The notes under the pieces are model-generated. The model worked only from the letters and a program-made list of their open reading frames with translations, was not told the DNA's origin and ran no database searches. Below, piece by piece: positions 1 through 9,214 of a stretch of 59,038 nt of DNA (the stretch's first letter is position 1; each line of letters starts with the position of its first letter). The DNA comes from a candidate division KSB1 bacterium. GTDB taxonomy: Bacteria; Zhuqueibacterota; Zhuqueibacteria; JANLFK01; Oleimicrobiaceae. Location: positions 1 to 59,038 of the forward strand of contig JANLFK010000018.1 of the NCBI GenBank assembly GCA_024655945.1, written 5' to 3'. The position numbers and the translations under genes were made by a program.

Positions 1-221
1 CTCTGGGTGCTGCGAAACGGCCCAAAAGTTACGAATATCTCTCATGCCTTTCAAGCATTTACTTCAAGGATATCCTGCACAAATTCTGGCGAGGAGCCTA
101 TTTCTGTTTTGAGCCCTGTTAGAGTTGGTAAATGCAGTGCGCAGAAGCCCCACAACCGCTCAAACGTGCTTTCGCCCGTTGTCAGGCAGAGAAGCTGTGA
201 ATAGCGATAAGGAGGTGCCAA
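1..221. other. Left edge, no gene recognised
   Basis: No convincing coding sequence is visible. A 65-codon open frame at 7-204 has no recognisable motif and unnatural composition. The last bases carry the ribosome-binding site of the next gene. Confidence 0.5.
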
Positions 222-668
222 ATGAGCGACCTAAAGTACGGAGGCTTTTGGCGACGCTTTGCCGCCACTGTAATCGATGGAGCCGTAATAGCCTTTGCCC
301 TTAACCTGTTCGCCGGTCAATTGCGGACGCAACTGTATGCCCTTATCACTGAGTACCATGGTTACCATAGCGTAGAGCAGTACGTTGCAATCTCTACGTT
401 ACTGATGTCCATCGTGGTTACGTGGGCTTACTTCAGTGGTATGGAGAGTTCACCGCTCCAGGCCACTATAGGCAAACTGGCAGTAGGGCTATTATATGTC
501 TCCGACCTGCAAGGCCAAAGGATATCCTTGGCACGGGCTACCGCTCGCTTCTTTGGGAAATTTCTGTCAGGGGCGATTCTATCAATAGGATACCTTTTGG
601 CAGGTTTCACTGAAAAGAAGCAAGCCTTACACGATGAGCTATCTGATTGCCTGGTTTTGTCCAGGTAG
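222..668 (+). CDS. RDD family integral membrane protein
   Basis: A 148-residue RDD-family membrane protein. The N-terminal GFWRRFAATVIDG carries the family's conserved Arg and Asp at the start of the first helix. Three hydrophobic segments lie at about residues 16-33, 55-73 and 113-132, the usual RDD topology. The polar link after the second helix, with SPLQATIGKLAVGL, matches the family's conserved QATIGK box. The start is ATG 222, preceded by AAGGAGGTGCCAA. RDD proteins have no single known function; some have been tied to ion transport. It stands alone, with about 1.5 kb of apparently non-coding DNA downstream. Family assignment is firm; function is unknown. Confidence 0.85.
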   Translation: MSDLKYGGFWRRFAATVIDGAVIAFALNLFAGQLRTQLYALITEYHGYHSVEQYVAISTLLMSIVVTWAYFSGMESSPLQATIGKLAVGLLYVSDLQGQRISLARATARFFGKFLSGAILSIGYLLAGFTEKKQALHDELSDCLVLSR

Positions 669-1589
669 CGACTGTGTTTCTATGTCAAGGACGCCGAGCC
701 AATAATCTGTTAAGATCCCATGAATGACAGCGCGCGCCCCAACTGTTCTTGCATAACCTGGCCCAACATTGTTTGGCCCCTCACGCGAACTTGTCTACAA
801 ACGTGGGCATCTTGAGGCGGCCAGCACAGTGGAGCAACAGGGTAGAATAGACCACTGGGGACCTCTAGCCCCGTGCCCTCATGCTCGTCGCCTTGGCACT
901 GGCATTCATTGCCTCCGCAAGGCCGTTGTCGATGGGAAGCGCAAGGGAGGCTATCATCTTCTCGCGATGCTGCCCAGGGGACGCGGCGAACTGCCGGGTC
1001 GGCCGTACTTCTAACGTCATGGCCGAGACCACCCGATGCTCCGGGGGCGCGGCCCCTTCCTTCCGACCGCGCTGCTCCCTCAGATTGCATGCCGCTTCTT
1101 AAGAAAAGACGTGGGACTGATTTGCTGATGCGATTGCGGCGGGTGGGCTAACCGGCGTCGCAGGCCTCGACTGCTTTGCCAGTGGTTTGCCGGGTGGGGA
1201 GGGCCGCAACACAGGGTTTCACGGTGGCCGCCCGCGACAGGTTCCAGGCAATGGCCATACCCCGGCAGGTGACTGCTCGCCCCCGCCGTAGGGCCGCAAT
1301 TGGCTCAAACTTCCCACCTCCGTTCTCCCGATGCGCGTGGAGGGCCCGTTCGCAACTTCCCTTTGTGCGCAGCCCAAAGAGTTGTCAAGCGTCGTTACGT
1401 TTTTCAAGCAATTTGCTCAGCGCGACTGCGCACGGGCTCTTTAGACAAGCCAGCGGGTCAGCCTCCTGGGTCGTGCCACGCTAATGTTTCCCCAACTCAC
1501 GGCCCATCGGCCTCTCCGAATCCCTATTCTGTCTATTCGAGCCTGTCACGGTCATCCCTTGCACCGGGGTCTCTTCGACCTTTGCTCCA

Positions 1590-1633
1590 CTCTAATTCGA
1601 CTTTAACTCCGCTTTAACTTCGCTTCTCCCTTA
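1590..1633 (+). repeat. 11-bp tandem repeat resembling a Pho-box array
   Basis: Units of 11 bp start at 1590, 1601, 1612 and, degenerately, 1623. The two best are CTTTAACTCCG and CTTTAACTTCG. TTTAAC units repeating every 11 bp are the architecture of PhoB/PhoP-type response-regulator sites. No Pho regulator lies in the window and the next gene starts over 500 bp away, so the role is speculative. Confidence 0.35.
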
Positions 1634-2028
1634 CCGCTCCTCGAGCGAAGCTGGCGGTCGCACCCCACTCCGGAGCACGGTGGGTTTGCCGGTTCTTGCA
1701 CCGGTTCCAATCCCGACCGCAAGGGTGACCCCGGTGCGGCTGGCTGGGGCGGAGAAGCAAGAAAACAGGAGGGGGCAACCTGCGGGTGGTTCTTACTGGC
1801 GCGCGAAGGCGTGACGTGTCCACGCAGACGTGGTTCCCGAGATTCGAGATTTCCCGAGGGCTAACCTCCGGGAGGCTCTCGCAGGCCCGGGAAGGGAGCA
1901 TGCGGCCAGGGAGACCATGGGGGCCAGCCTTCCCGAGGTGCAGCGGGCCTATCCCCAACGCGGTAGGTTCATGCTCGCCCGAAGGGCGAGTCCCCAAGGT
2001 GGTCCCCTTGGGAGTCGCAAAAAGACTT

Positions 2029-2056
2029 TTGCAGATTCGGAAAATAGTGCTATCTT
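2029..2056 (+). promoter_or_regulatory. Putative sigma-70 promoter for the C25 protease gene
   Basis: TTGCAG (2029-2034), a 16-bp spacer and TATCTT (2051-2056). This would give a leader of about 80 nt to the GTG start at 2145. The match is only moderate. Confidence 0.35.
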
Positions 2057-2144
2057 TTGACGCAATGAAAGACCCGGCGACCGAGAGCACGGTTTGCAGC
2101 GCAACCTATACCTCGGGCAAGGGAAGGGTTCTTGATCGGAAAAG

Positions 2145-5100
2145 GTGACTGCCGTACGCGCACATAGAGCCGCCGTGCTGAGCTTGCTTTGCTTGGCAGC
2201 CGCATTGTCCTCCGCCGGACAGCCTCCGCTGCACATGGTCGAGCGGGGAGCGAACTACTGCGTGCTGGAATGGGCGGCCCCCGCGCTTCGCTTCGAGCGC
2301 TTGCTGGATGGGGGGGAAGAGGCTCATTTGCCTCTGCTCGGCGATCTGCCCATAGACATTGTCCACGGGGCTTTGGCCCTGCCAGTGGCCGGCCTGGCGG
2401 TGGAGGTCCCGCCCGGGGCGAGGGTCACCTTGGTCGTCGCGGACAGCAGTTCCACACCCGTTGCCGGGAACTACCGCCTGCCGTGTGCCGTGCTTGGCCA
2501 AGAGCAGGGCCCCGAGGGCATCAGCCGTGTGAGCCATCGTTTTGTCGCCTCTGCGCCATACAGTCAAGGGGACCCGGTTGCGGGAAGGCCATTTGCCATG
2601 CTCGACGGGATGGCCACGGTGGCCGGTCACCAGCTCGTCCGGGTGGCGGTGCATCCGCTGCGCTATGATGCGGCCACGGGGAGCATGCGCCTTGTCGAGC
2701 GGGCGCGCCTCCGCCTGCAGTGGCAGAGTGCAGAGCAGACCTCCCTGCAGCGGGCGCCTGTGGGGGACGAGGTGAAACGCGTCGCGGCTGACCTCCTGCG
2801 CGGCAGGGAGGTGCCGAGGCCGTTGCCCCGAGGTGCTCCTCAGGACGACTATGGCTGGTACGATCCGACGCGGCCCTACTGCAAGCTGTTGCTGGTGGAA
2901 CAAGGGCTCTACGTGGTCTACGGCCGCGATCTACAGCGGTTGGGCATTCCTGCCGGCGGGGTGGCAGCCAGCACGCTGCGCCTGTACCACAGGGGCGAGG
3001 AGATAGCTCTGCACGTGGCCGATGGCGGCGATGGCCTGTTCGACGCGGACGATTGGCTGCTCTTTCCTGCCGAGCGCCGTTGTGGCGACACTAGCTATTT
3101 TGCGGCGCAGTCGGACACCAATGTCTACTGGCTGAGCTGGGGAGGATCGATAGGGAGGCGGCTGGCCGCAGCCGTGGCAGCGCCTGCCGGGCAGGATTTC
3201 CTCTACTGGTTCACCGACACCCTGCACCTTGAACAAGACCGACATTACTACCAGGGTGACAGCGATGCCGAGGTGCACAACACCTTTGCCACGCCCGGCG
3301 AAGGGTGGGTGTGGCACTTCTTTAACCCGGGGGATTCGCTGAGCGTACAGGTGCCGCTGCCGGATTTGGCCTTTGAAGGGGATGCCCTGCGGTTGATGGT
3401 GCGCCTGCGCGGCACCACGCTGGACCAGGCGAACCCAGACCACCATGCGCGCCTCTGGTTCAATGGTCGCTTGGCCGCCGATGTTTGGTTTGATAATCGG
3501 CAGCTCATCCTTCTCGAGGCGACCGTCCCCACCGCTGGGGCGCGCACCCTGAACGACCTCGCTATTGCCTCGGTCGGCAATACCGGTGCGGTGATCGACC
3601 AATTCTACCTCGACTGGATTGAGCTCGTGTACCCGCGTCGGCCCCAGGCGTTGGCAGGGCGGTTCGCTGGCTACCTCCCTGGCAGCGGAGCGCCGCGAAA
3701 CATCGCCATCCAGGGCTTTTCTTCTGACAGCATCCTCATCGTCGACGTGGGCAAGGGGCGTGTGCTCACGGATGTCCGCCGTTCGACGAGCTGGTGGGCG
3801 CGTTTTGTTGTGCTCTCTGCCGGCTACCACGATGGCAACCGCGCCGAGTTTTGGCAGGACGACCAGCCCCTGTGGAGCGGTGGCCGCGGGCACAATCTGC
3901 TCGTGCTGGACGGCCAGAGCGGGCAAGTCCTGGACAAGAAGAATTTCGACACCTATGCTTCTCAGGCGAATGCCGATAGCATGGCGACCTACGTGGAGCG
4001 TCTGCCCAGCGGTACGGTGGTACTGGTGGCCATCCGCGATGAGGGGAGCGTGGCCATGACGCCGCGAGCGCACACTGCCTTGGAGAGCTTGGGCAGCGCC
4101 CTCACGCGGCAGGTGGGCGCGCGCGACTCCTGGGCCCTGATCGGGCGAAAAGGCGCGGCTCCAGGCTCCGTGCCCGAGGCCTTAGCCCCCGCACGCACGG
4201 GGCCTGTGCGCCTGGCCGAGGTAGTCTCTTTTCCCTCAGGCGGCAGAGGAGTGACTGCGGTATTCCGCGATTCCTCGGGTGCTGCCCTCCACCTCGTGGC
4301 AGCCGACCTGAACGCCCTGAGAAGGCCGGCGCGCATTGTGCTGGATCAGCCCTCGCACCTGCGCTCGCCGCAGAACGCTGCCGACTATCTGCTCATCACC
4401 CACCCGCGCTTTGCGGCTGCCGCAGAAGAGCTGGCCGCATTCCGGCGGGCGCACAACGGCTTCGCCGTCGCGACTGTGTTCATCGAGGATGTGTACGACG
4501 AGTTTACCTATGGTCTGGCCGAGCCCGCTGCCATCCGACTGCTCATCGAGCACGCCACGGCCCACTGGCAGCGGCCCCCACGCTTCCTCCTCCTGCTTGG
4601 CGATGCGTGCTGGGACCCAAAGGGTTTGCTTGCGCAGACGGTGAAGAAGGACTATGTGCCGACCTTCGGAAATCCGGTGAGCGATGCCTGGTTCGCCTGC
4701 ACCGATGGCCCAGAGGACTTTATGCCGGACCTTTTTGTGGGACGGATTCCTGCGGAGAGCGCGGAGCAGGCCGAGCGCATCGTGCGCAAGATCATCGCCT
4801 ACGAAGCGGACAGCACACCCGCAGCGTGGAAAAAGCACGTGTTGCTCATCAACGGCGGCTTCGACACTTGGGAGCAACAGCAGTTCGCCCAGCAGTCGCG
4901 GCTGCTCGTCGACTCGATCATCGCTAAGCCGCCGGCCTCCTGCCGACCCGTGGTGATAAGCAAGACCTCCCAAGGGTACTTCCAGGGGGAGCATCGCGAC
5001 GACATCCTGGCGGCTCTCAACAGCGGGGTGCTGTGGGCGAATTTCGTGGGACACGCAGGCACCGGCACCTGGGACCTGGTGTTCAGCTCCACCGACTTGC

Positions 5101-7934
5101 AGGAGCTGCACAACCAGGGGCGCTATCCATTCGTGACCAGCCTGACCTGCCACACGGCCCGCTTTGCCAATCCCTACACCAACTGCTTCGGGGAGGAGTT
5201 CCTCGCACTGCCGCAGAGCGGAGCCGTCGCCTTCTGGGGCACGACCGGATGGAGCTACCTCTTCCACGACCAGGTGCTGGTAACCAATCTGTTCCGCGCC
5301 GCGCTCGTCGATACCGTGCACCTCTTGGGCGCCGCCACCACTCTGGCAAAGCTGCGCCTGTGGGAAAGCCTCGGCAATAGTCAGTTCACCAGGAACGTGA
5401 TTCTACAGTATTCGCTCCTTGGCGACCCGGCTACAGACTTGGCGTTGCCCTCGCTGCCGGACCTGGTAGTCGAGCCTGCTGATTTCTCTCTGACTCCTGC
5501 CACGCCCACTGAAGAGGACTCTTTGGTGCAGGTGGCAGTCAGCGTGCACAACTTTGGGCTGGCCACACCTGGCCCTGTGCAGGTGGGGCTCTGGGCACGG
5601 TCACCGGGAACCGGCGCATTTCCCGTGGACACCCCAAAGCTCCTGCCTGCCTTGGGGTGGCAGGACTGTGCTTTGTTTGCCTGGCGCCTGGGGGGACGCG
5701 GGGGGAGCTTTGATCTGGAGGCCGTGGTCGATCCGGACGACAGCATCCGCGAGGCGCTGGAGACGAACAACCGCGCCACCATCCGCGTGCCTGTGCGCGC
5801 CGTGGAGGTGGTGCTGCTCAAGCCTTTCCCCCATGCGCTCCTCGGCGCTCCCCCGACGCTGGAGGTCCTCACGCCGCTGTCCGCCTCAGGGGCGCCTCAC
5901 TACGTGCAATTCGAACTGGATACGACGGCGGAGTTTTCGTCTGGGGCTTTGCAGCCCTCCCCGGATATTCCGCCTGGCCCACTTTCCACGCGATGGACGC
6001 CTGCGCCGCTTGCTGCCGGACGGCGCTACTGCTGGAGGGCAAGGGCCGTCTATGCAAGCGGGCCTGGGCCTTGGCGAGCAACATCCTTCACTCTTGCCGA
6101 TGGGGGCAGAGAGATGCGCTGGCAGCAGTACTTTCCCGTGCAGGTAGATGCGGGCGCTTTTCAGGGGGCAGAACAGACGGCCACAGGGGTGCGGCTGGCG
6201 CAGGGAAAGGTGGTTCTGCGGGTCGAATCGGCAGGGTACAACGACGGGCAGTACGCGCGGCTCTTGGTTGGCGGCAGCCCGGCGCTGGCCCAAGGACGTG
6301 GCCACAACGTGGCCGTCGTGCATCCAGGTAACGGGCAGGTGATCCAGGCCATGGCCTTCGACACCTACGAGTCGCCTGCTGAGGCGCAGCGGCTGGCCGG
6401 GTTTGTGGCGCAGATACCGGAAGGCATGCTTGTCCTGGCAGCCATTGCCGATGAGGGCAGCCGCAGCATGAACGAGGCGGCATACCAGGCGCTGGAATCG
6501 ATAGGGAGCGCGCTCTGTCGACAGGTGGGGGCCCGCGACTCCTGGGCCATCATCGGCACGAAGGGCGCGGCGCCCGGGAGTGTACCCGAGAAGCTGGTGA
6601 AGCGCGGCCAGGGTGTGGCGGTGTTACAGGACAGCCTATTCTTCCACATTGCCCAAGGGACTCTGCAGTCGCCACTCATCGGCCCGGCTACCCGCTGGCA
6701 GAAAGTGCAATGGCAGGCAGAGGAGCCGGCTCCCTGCACGGCGGTGGCGGTAGCCGTGGAGGCCTACGACCGGACCTCAGGTACCTGGCTGACCGTGCAA
6801 GAGGGCAGTGGCGCACAGGGAACCCTTGACCTCAGCCAGCTTGATGCGCAACGCTTCAGGTTGCTGAGGGTGCGCGCCGAGCTATCCACCAGCGACGGCC
6901 GCTGGTCGCCTACTCTGCAGTGGTGGGCCACCTCCTTTACCCCCGCAGCGGAGCTGGCGGCGCTTCCCCTCCGGGTGGCGCCGAGCGGCAGTGTGGTGGC
7001 TGGCGACCCTGTGCAGCTCGAGCTCGAATTGCACAACCTCGGCTACGCTCCTGCGGAAAAGGTGGTGGTTTGGTGGAGCCAGGTCAGCCAGGCCAAGGAG
7101 GAGCTGTTCGGCGCCGACACGCTGCGACGTCCCCTTGCTCCGGACAGCGCCGCAGTCGTGCGGCGCGTGTGGCCCACTGCGCGGCTGGCAGGCAGTTACG
7201 AGCTCCGCGCCAAGGTCGATCCAGCCGACCAGATCGGCGAGCCGGTTGAATTCAACAACAATCAGTCCTGCCTCGTGGAGGTGCTAAGGGATTCGCTCGC
7301 GCCGGCCATCGAGCTGCTCGCGGACGGTCGTGCCATTGCCGCGGGTGAGTTCGTCAGTGCTCGCCCGCAGATTCTGGTGCGCCTGTACGACAATACCGGA
7401 GGGGCCCTCACCGACACTTCTGGCCTGCACCTTCTCCTGGACGGGAATCGCCTCTCCTTCGCAGGTGTCGAGCCCCGTTTGCAGCTTCTGCCGCCCGACC
7501 CTGCCGGCGACCAGCGCCTGAAAGGCTCCGTTGTGTGCCAGCCGACCTTGAACACGGGCCGCCACGAGATAGAGGTGCTGTTCACCGACCCGAACGGCAA
7601 TACCTCCCACCTTCGCGTGGACTTTCAGGTGGCTGAGCGCCTGGAACTGCGCGAGGTGGTGAACTTCCCGAACCCGTTCCGCGCGGGCACAGATTTCTGC
7701 TATGTACTCACCGCGCCGGCAGACGAGGTGAACATTCGCGTCTACACCCTGGCCGGCAGGCTGATCAAGACGCTGCGCGACGCGCCAGGCGCAGCCGGCT
7801 TCAACCGCGTGCATTGGGACGGTCGGGACGAGGACGGCGACGAACTGGCCAACGGCGTGTACCTCTACAAAGTCACTGCGACGCAGGAGGGAAAACAGGT
7901 GGCGGTGATTGGCAAGGCCGTGGTGGCGCGATAG
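2145..7934 (+). CDS. Secreted C25 (gingipain-family) cysteine peptidase with two ILEI domains
   Basis: A 1,929-residue exported protease. A signal peptide (about residues 1-25) precedes a propeptide-like beta region. The C25 catalytic domain spans about 745-1100; His970 (FVGHAGTG) and Cys1002 (SLTCHTARF) have nearly the gingipain spacing. Two copies of an ILEI/FAM3-like module lie at about 549-680 and 1352-1485, both with GRGHN, FDTY, DEGS and GARDSWA(L/I)IG motifs. CARDB-like beta domains follow each half (about 1105-1215 and 1602-1715). A FlgD-like/T9SS-type tail with FPNPF and GVYLYKV ends the protein. That tail suggests type IX secretion and surface attachment. GTG 2145 is chosen because it gives a complete signal peptide. 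Substrate is unknown. Confidence 0.85.
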   Translation: MTAVRAHRAAVLSLLCLAAALSSAGQPPLHMVERGANYCVLEWAAPALRFERLLDGGEEAHLPLLGDLPIDIVHGALALPVAGLAVEVPPGARVTLVVADSSSTPVAGNYRLPCAVLGQEQGPEGISRVSHRFVASAPYSQGDPVAGRPFAMLDGMATVAGHQLVRVAVHPLRYDAATGSMRLVERARLRLQWQSAEQTSLQRAPVGDEVKRVAADLLRGREVPRPLPRGAPQDDYGWYDPTRPYCKLLLVEQGLYVVYGRDLQRLGIPAGGVAASTLRLYHRGEEIALHVADGGDGLFDADDWLLFPAERRCGDTSYFAAQSDTNVYWLSWGGSIGRRLAAAVAAPAGQDFLYWFTDTLHLEQDRHYYQGDSDAEVHNTFATPGEGWVWHFFNPGDSLSVQVPLPDLAFEGDALRLMVRLRGTTLDQANPDHHARLWFNGRLAADVWFDNRQLILLEATVPTAGARTLNDLAIASVGNTGAVIDQFYLDWIELVYPRRPQALAGRFAGYLPGSGAPRNIAIQGFSSDSILIVDVGKGRVLTDVRRSTSWWARFVVLSAGYHDGNRAEFWQDDQPLWSGGRGHNLLVLDGQSGQVLDKKNFDTYASQANADSMATYVERLPSGTVVLVAIRDEGSVAMTPRAHTALESLGSALTRQVGARDSWALIGRKGAAPGSVPEALAPARTGPVRLAEVVSFPSGGRGVTAVFRDSSGAALHLVAADLNALRRPARIVLDQPSHLRSPQNAADYLLITHPRFAAAAEELAAFRRAHNGFAVATVFIEDVYDEFTYGLAEPAAIRLLIEHATAHWQRPPRFLLLLGDACWDPKGLLAQTVKKDYVPTFGNPVSDAWFACTDGPEDFMPDLFVGRIPAESAEQAERIVRKIIAYEADSTPAAWKKHVLLINGGFDTWEQQQFAQQSRLLVDSIIAKPPASCRPVVISKTSQGYFQGEHRDDILAALNSGVLWANFVGHAGTGTWDLVFSSTDLQELHNQGRYPFVTSLTCHTARFANPYTNCFGEEFLALPQSGAVAFWGTTGWSYLFHDQVLVTNLFRAALVDTVHLLGAATTLAKLRLWESLGNSQFTRNVILQYSLLGDPATDLALPSLPDLVVEPADFSLTPATPTEEDSLVQVAVSVHNFGLATPGPVQVGLWARSPGTGAFPVDTPKLLPALGWQDCALFAWRLGGRGGSFDLEAVVDPDDSIREALETNNRATIRVPVRAVEVVLLKPFPHALLGAPPTLEVLTPLSASGAPHYVQFELDTTAEFSSGALQPSPDIPPGPLSTRWTPAPLAAGRRYCWRARAVYASGPGPWRATSFTLADGGREMRWQQYFPVQVDAGAFQGAEQTATGVRLAQGKVVLRVESAGYNDGQYARLLVGGSPALAQGRGHNVAVVHPGNGQVIQAMAFDTYESPAEAQRLAGFVAQIPEGMLVLAAIADEGSRSMNEAAYQALESIGSALCRQVGARDSWAIIGTKGAAPGSVPEKLVKRGQGVAVLQDSLFFHIAQGTLQSPLIGPATRWQKVQWQAEEPAPCTAVAVAVEAYDRTSGTWLTVQEGSGAQGTLDLSQLDAQRFRLLRVRAELSTSDGRWSPTLQWWATSFTPAAELAALPLRVAPSGSVVAGDPVQLELELHNLGYAPAEKVVVWWSQVSQAKEELFGADTLRRPLAPDSAAVVRRVWPTARLAGSYELRAKVDPADQIGEPVEFNNNQSCLVEVLRDSLAPAIELLADGRAIAAGEFVSARPQILVRLYDNTGGALTDTSGLHLLLDGNRLSFAGVEPRLQLLPPDPAGDQRLKGSVVCQPTLNTGRHEIEVLFTDPNGNTSHLRVDFQVAERLELREVVNFPNPFRAGTDFCYVLTAPADEVNIRVYTLAGRLIKTLRDAPGAAGFNRVHWDGRDEDGDELANGVYLYKVTATQEGKQVAVIGKAVVAR

Positions 7935-7996
7935 CATGGGCCAGTGTTCTGAGAGAAAGAAGCTTCTGCGGCATCGAGGAATCTACCTGGGCTGAC

Positions 7997-9214
7997 GTGA
8001 ACGTCCTCTATCTTTCGCAATACTTCCCCCCGGAGGTGGGGGCCACGCAGAATCGCGCCTACGAGATGGCGACGAACTTGGTGCGCATGGGGCACAAGGT
8101 GACGGTCCTGACCGAGGTGCCGAACCACCCGAAGGGGGTCATTCACGCGGGCTACCGGGGCAAATTAGCGGTGCGCGAAAAGCTTGAGGGCGTAGAGGTC
8201 TTGCGCGTCTGGGTGATGACTTCGCCGCACAAGACCTTTGCCACGCGCCTGGCGTTCTACTTGTCGTTTGCCGTGATGGCCTCGCTGGCAGGCATGCTTG
8301 AGCGCAAGCGTTACGACGTGGTCTTTGCCACCTCGCCGCCTCTCTTCGCCGGGGCAGCGGGCCTGATCATCGCGCGTACTCGCCGCACGCGGTTTGTCTT
8401 CGAGGTGCGGGATGTGTGGCCACTCTCGGCAGTGGAGCTGGGCGAGATACGCAGCCGTGCCTATGCCCGCTTGGCCGAAAAGTTGGAGATGGCCCTTTAC
8501 CGGAACGCGCTGGCTGTGCCGGTGGTGACCAGAGGCATCCTCGACGTGCTCCGTGCCCGAGGCGTTGCTGAGGAGAAGCTGGTCTTCATCCCTAACGGCA
8601 CGAACACCGAACTGTTTTATGACCGTGGCCAGCGGGTGCGCACCGAGTGGGGCCTGAGGGACGAATTCGTGGTCATGTATGCCGGCATCTTCGGCATTGC
8701 CCAGGGGATGGAAGTGCTATGTCAAGCGGCCCGTCTCTTGAAGCAGCAGTCCCACATCCGCTTTGTCCTTGTCGGCGAGGGACCGATCAAGGAGCGCGTG
8801 CGCGCCTTGGCGCAGCAGTGGCGGCTTGCCAATCTGCTTCTCCTGGACGAGGTGCCCCGTGAGCGCATTCCGGAGTTCATCTCGGCAGCAGATGCCTGCA
8901 TCGTGCCGCTGAAGAAGAAGCCACTCTTCACGGGCGCCTTGCCCTCCAAGATGTTCGACGCCTGGGCCTGCAGCAGGCCGGTGCTCTTGGCGGTGGACGG
9001 GGAAGCACGCCGCGTGCTGGAAGAGGCTCAGGGGGGAGTCTTTGTGGAACCCGAGGATGCCGAGGCCCTTGCGCGGGCGATCGTGCGCCTGGCAAAAGAC
9101 CGTAGTCTGGCGCGCCGCTTGGGGGCTAACGGCAGGCGCTACGCGGAGCGGCATTTTTCGCGCCGCGCCCAGGCCGAGAGGCTGGCACACCTTTTGGAGG
9201 CGCTTGTGCGATGA
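7997..9214 (+). CDS. GT4-family glycosyltransferase (WbuB-like)
   Basis: A 405-residue retaining glycosyltransferase of the GT-B fold, family GT4, like the WbuB enzymes of O-antigen and capsule synthesis. The N-terminal domain begins YLSQYFPPEVGATQNR, the usual WbuB opening, and has FEVRDVWPLS near residue 135. The C-terminal nucleotide-sugar domain has LPSKMFDAWACSRPVL followed by the family's conserved acidic segment. The frame is open upstream, but GTG 7997 places the conserved opening at the start and avoids overlap with the protease gene. Its last four bases overlap the next gene's ATG, so it is probably co-translated with the phosphoglycosyltransferase. Sugar specificity cannot be read. 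Confidence 0.85.
   Translation: MNVLYLSQYFPPEVGATQNRAYEMATNLVRMGHKVTVLTEVPNHPKGVIHAGYRGKLAVREKLEGVEVLRVWVMTSPHKTFATRLAFYLSFAVMASLAGMLERKRYDVVFATSPPLFAGAAGLIIARTRRTRFVFEVRDVWPLSAVELGEIRSRAYARLAEKLEMALYRNALAVPVVTRGILDVLRARGVAEEKLVFIPNGTNTELFYDRGQRVRTEWGLRDEFVVMYAGIFGIAQGMEVLCQAARLLKQQSHIRFVLVGEGPIKERVRALAQQWRLANLLLLDEVPRERIPEFISAADACIVPLKKKPLFTGALPSKMFDAWACSRPVLLAVDGEARRVLEEAQGGVFVEPEDAEALARAIVRLAKDRSLARRLGANGRRYAERHFSRRAQAERLAHLLEALVR

Larger units (their letters stand above)
669..2144. other. 1.5 kb intergenic region
   Basis: Open frames exist on both strands but none has recognisable domains, a good ribosome site or natural protein composition. The stretch contains an 11-bp tandem direct repeat (1590-1633), a small hairpin at 1993-2012 and a likely promoter at 2029-2056 for the protease gene. 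It may contain remnants of decayed genes that I cannot identify. Confidence 0.5.
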
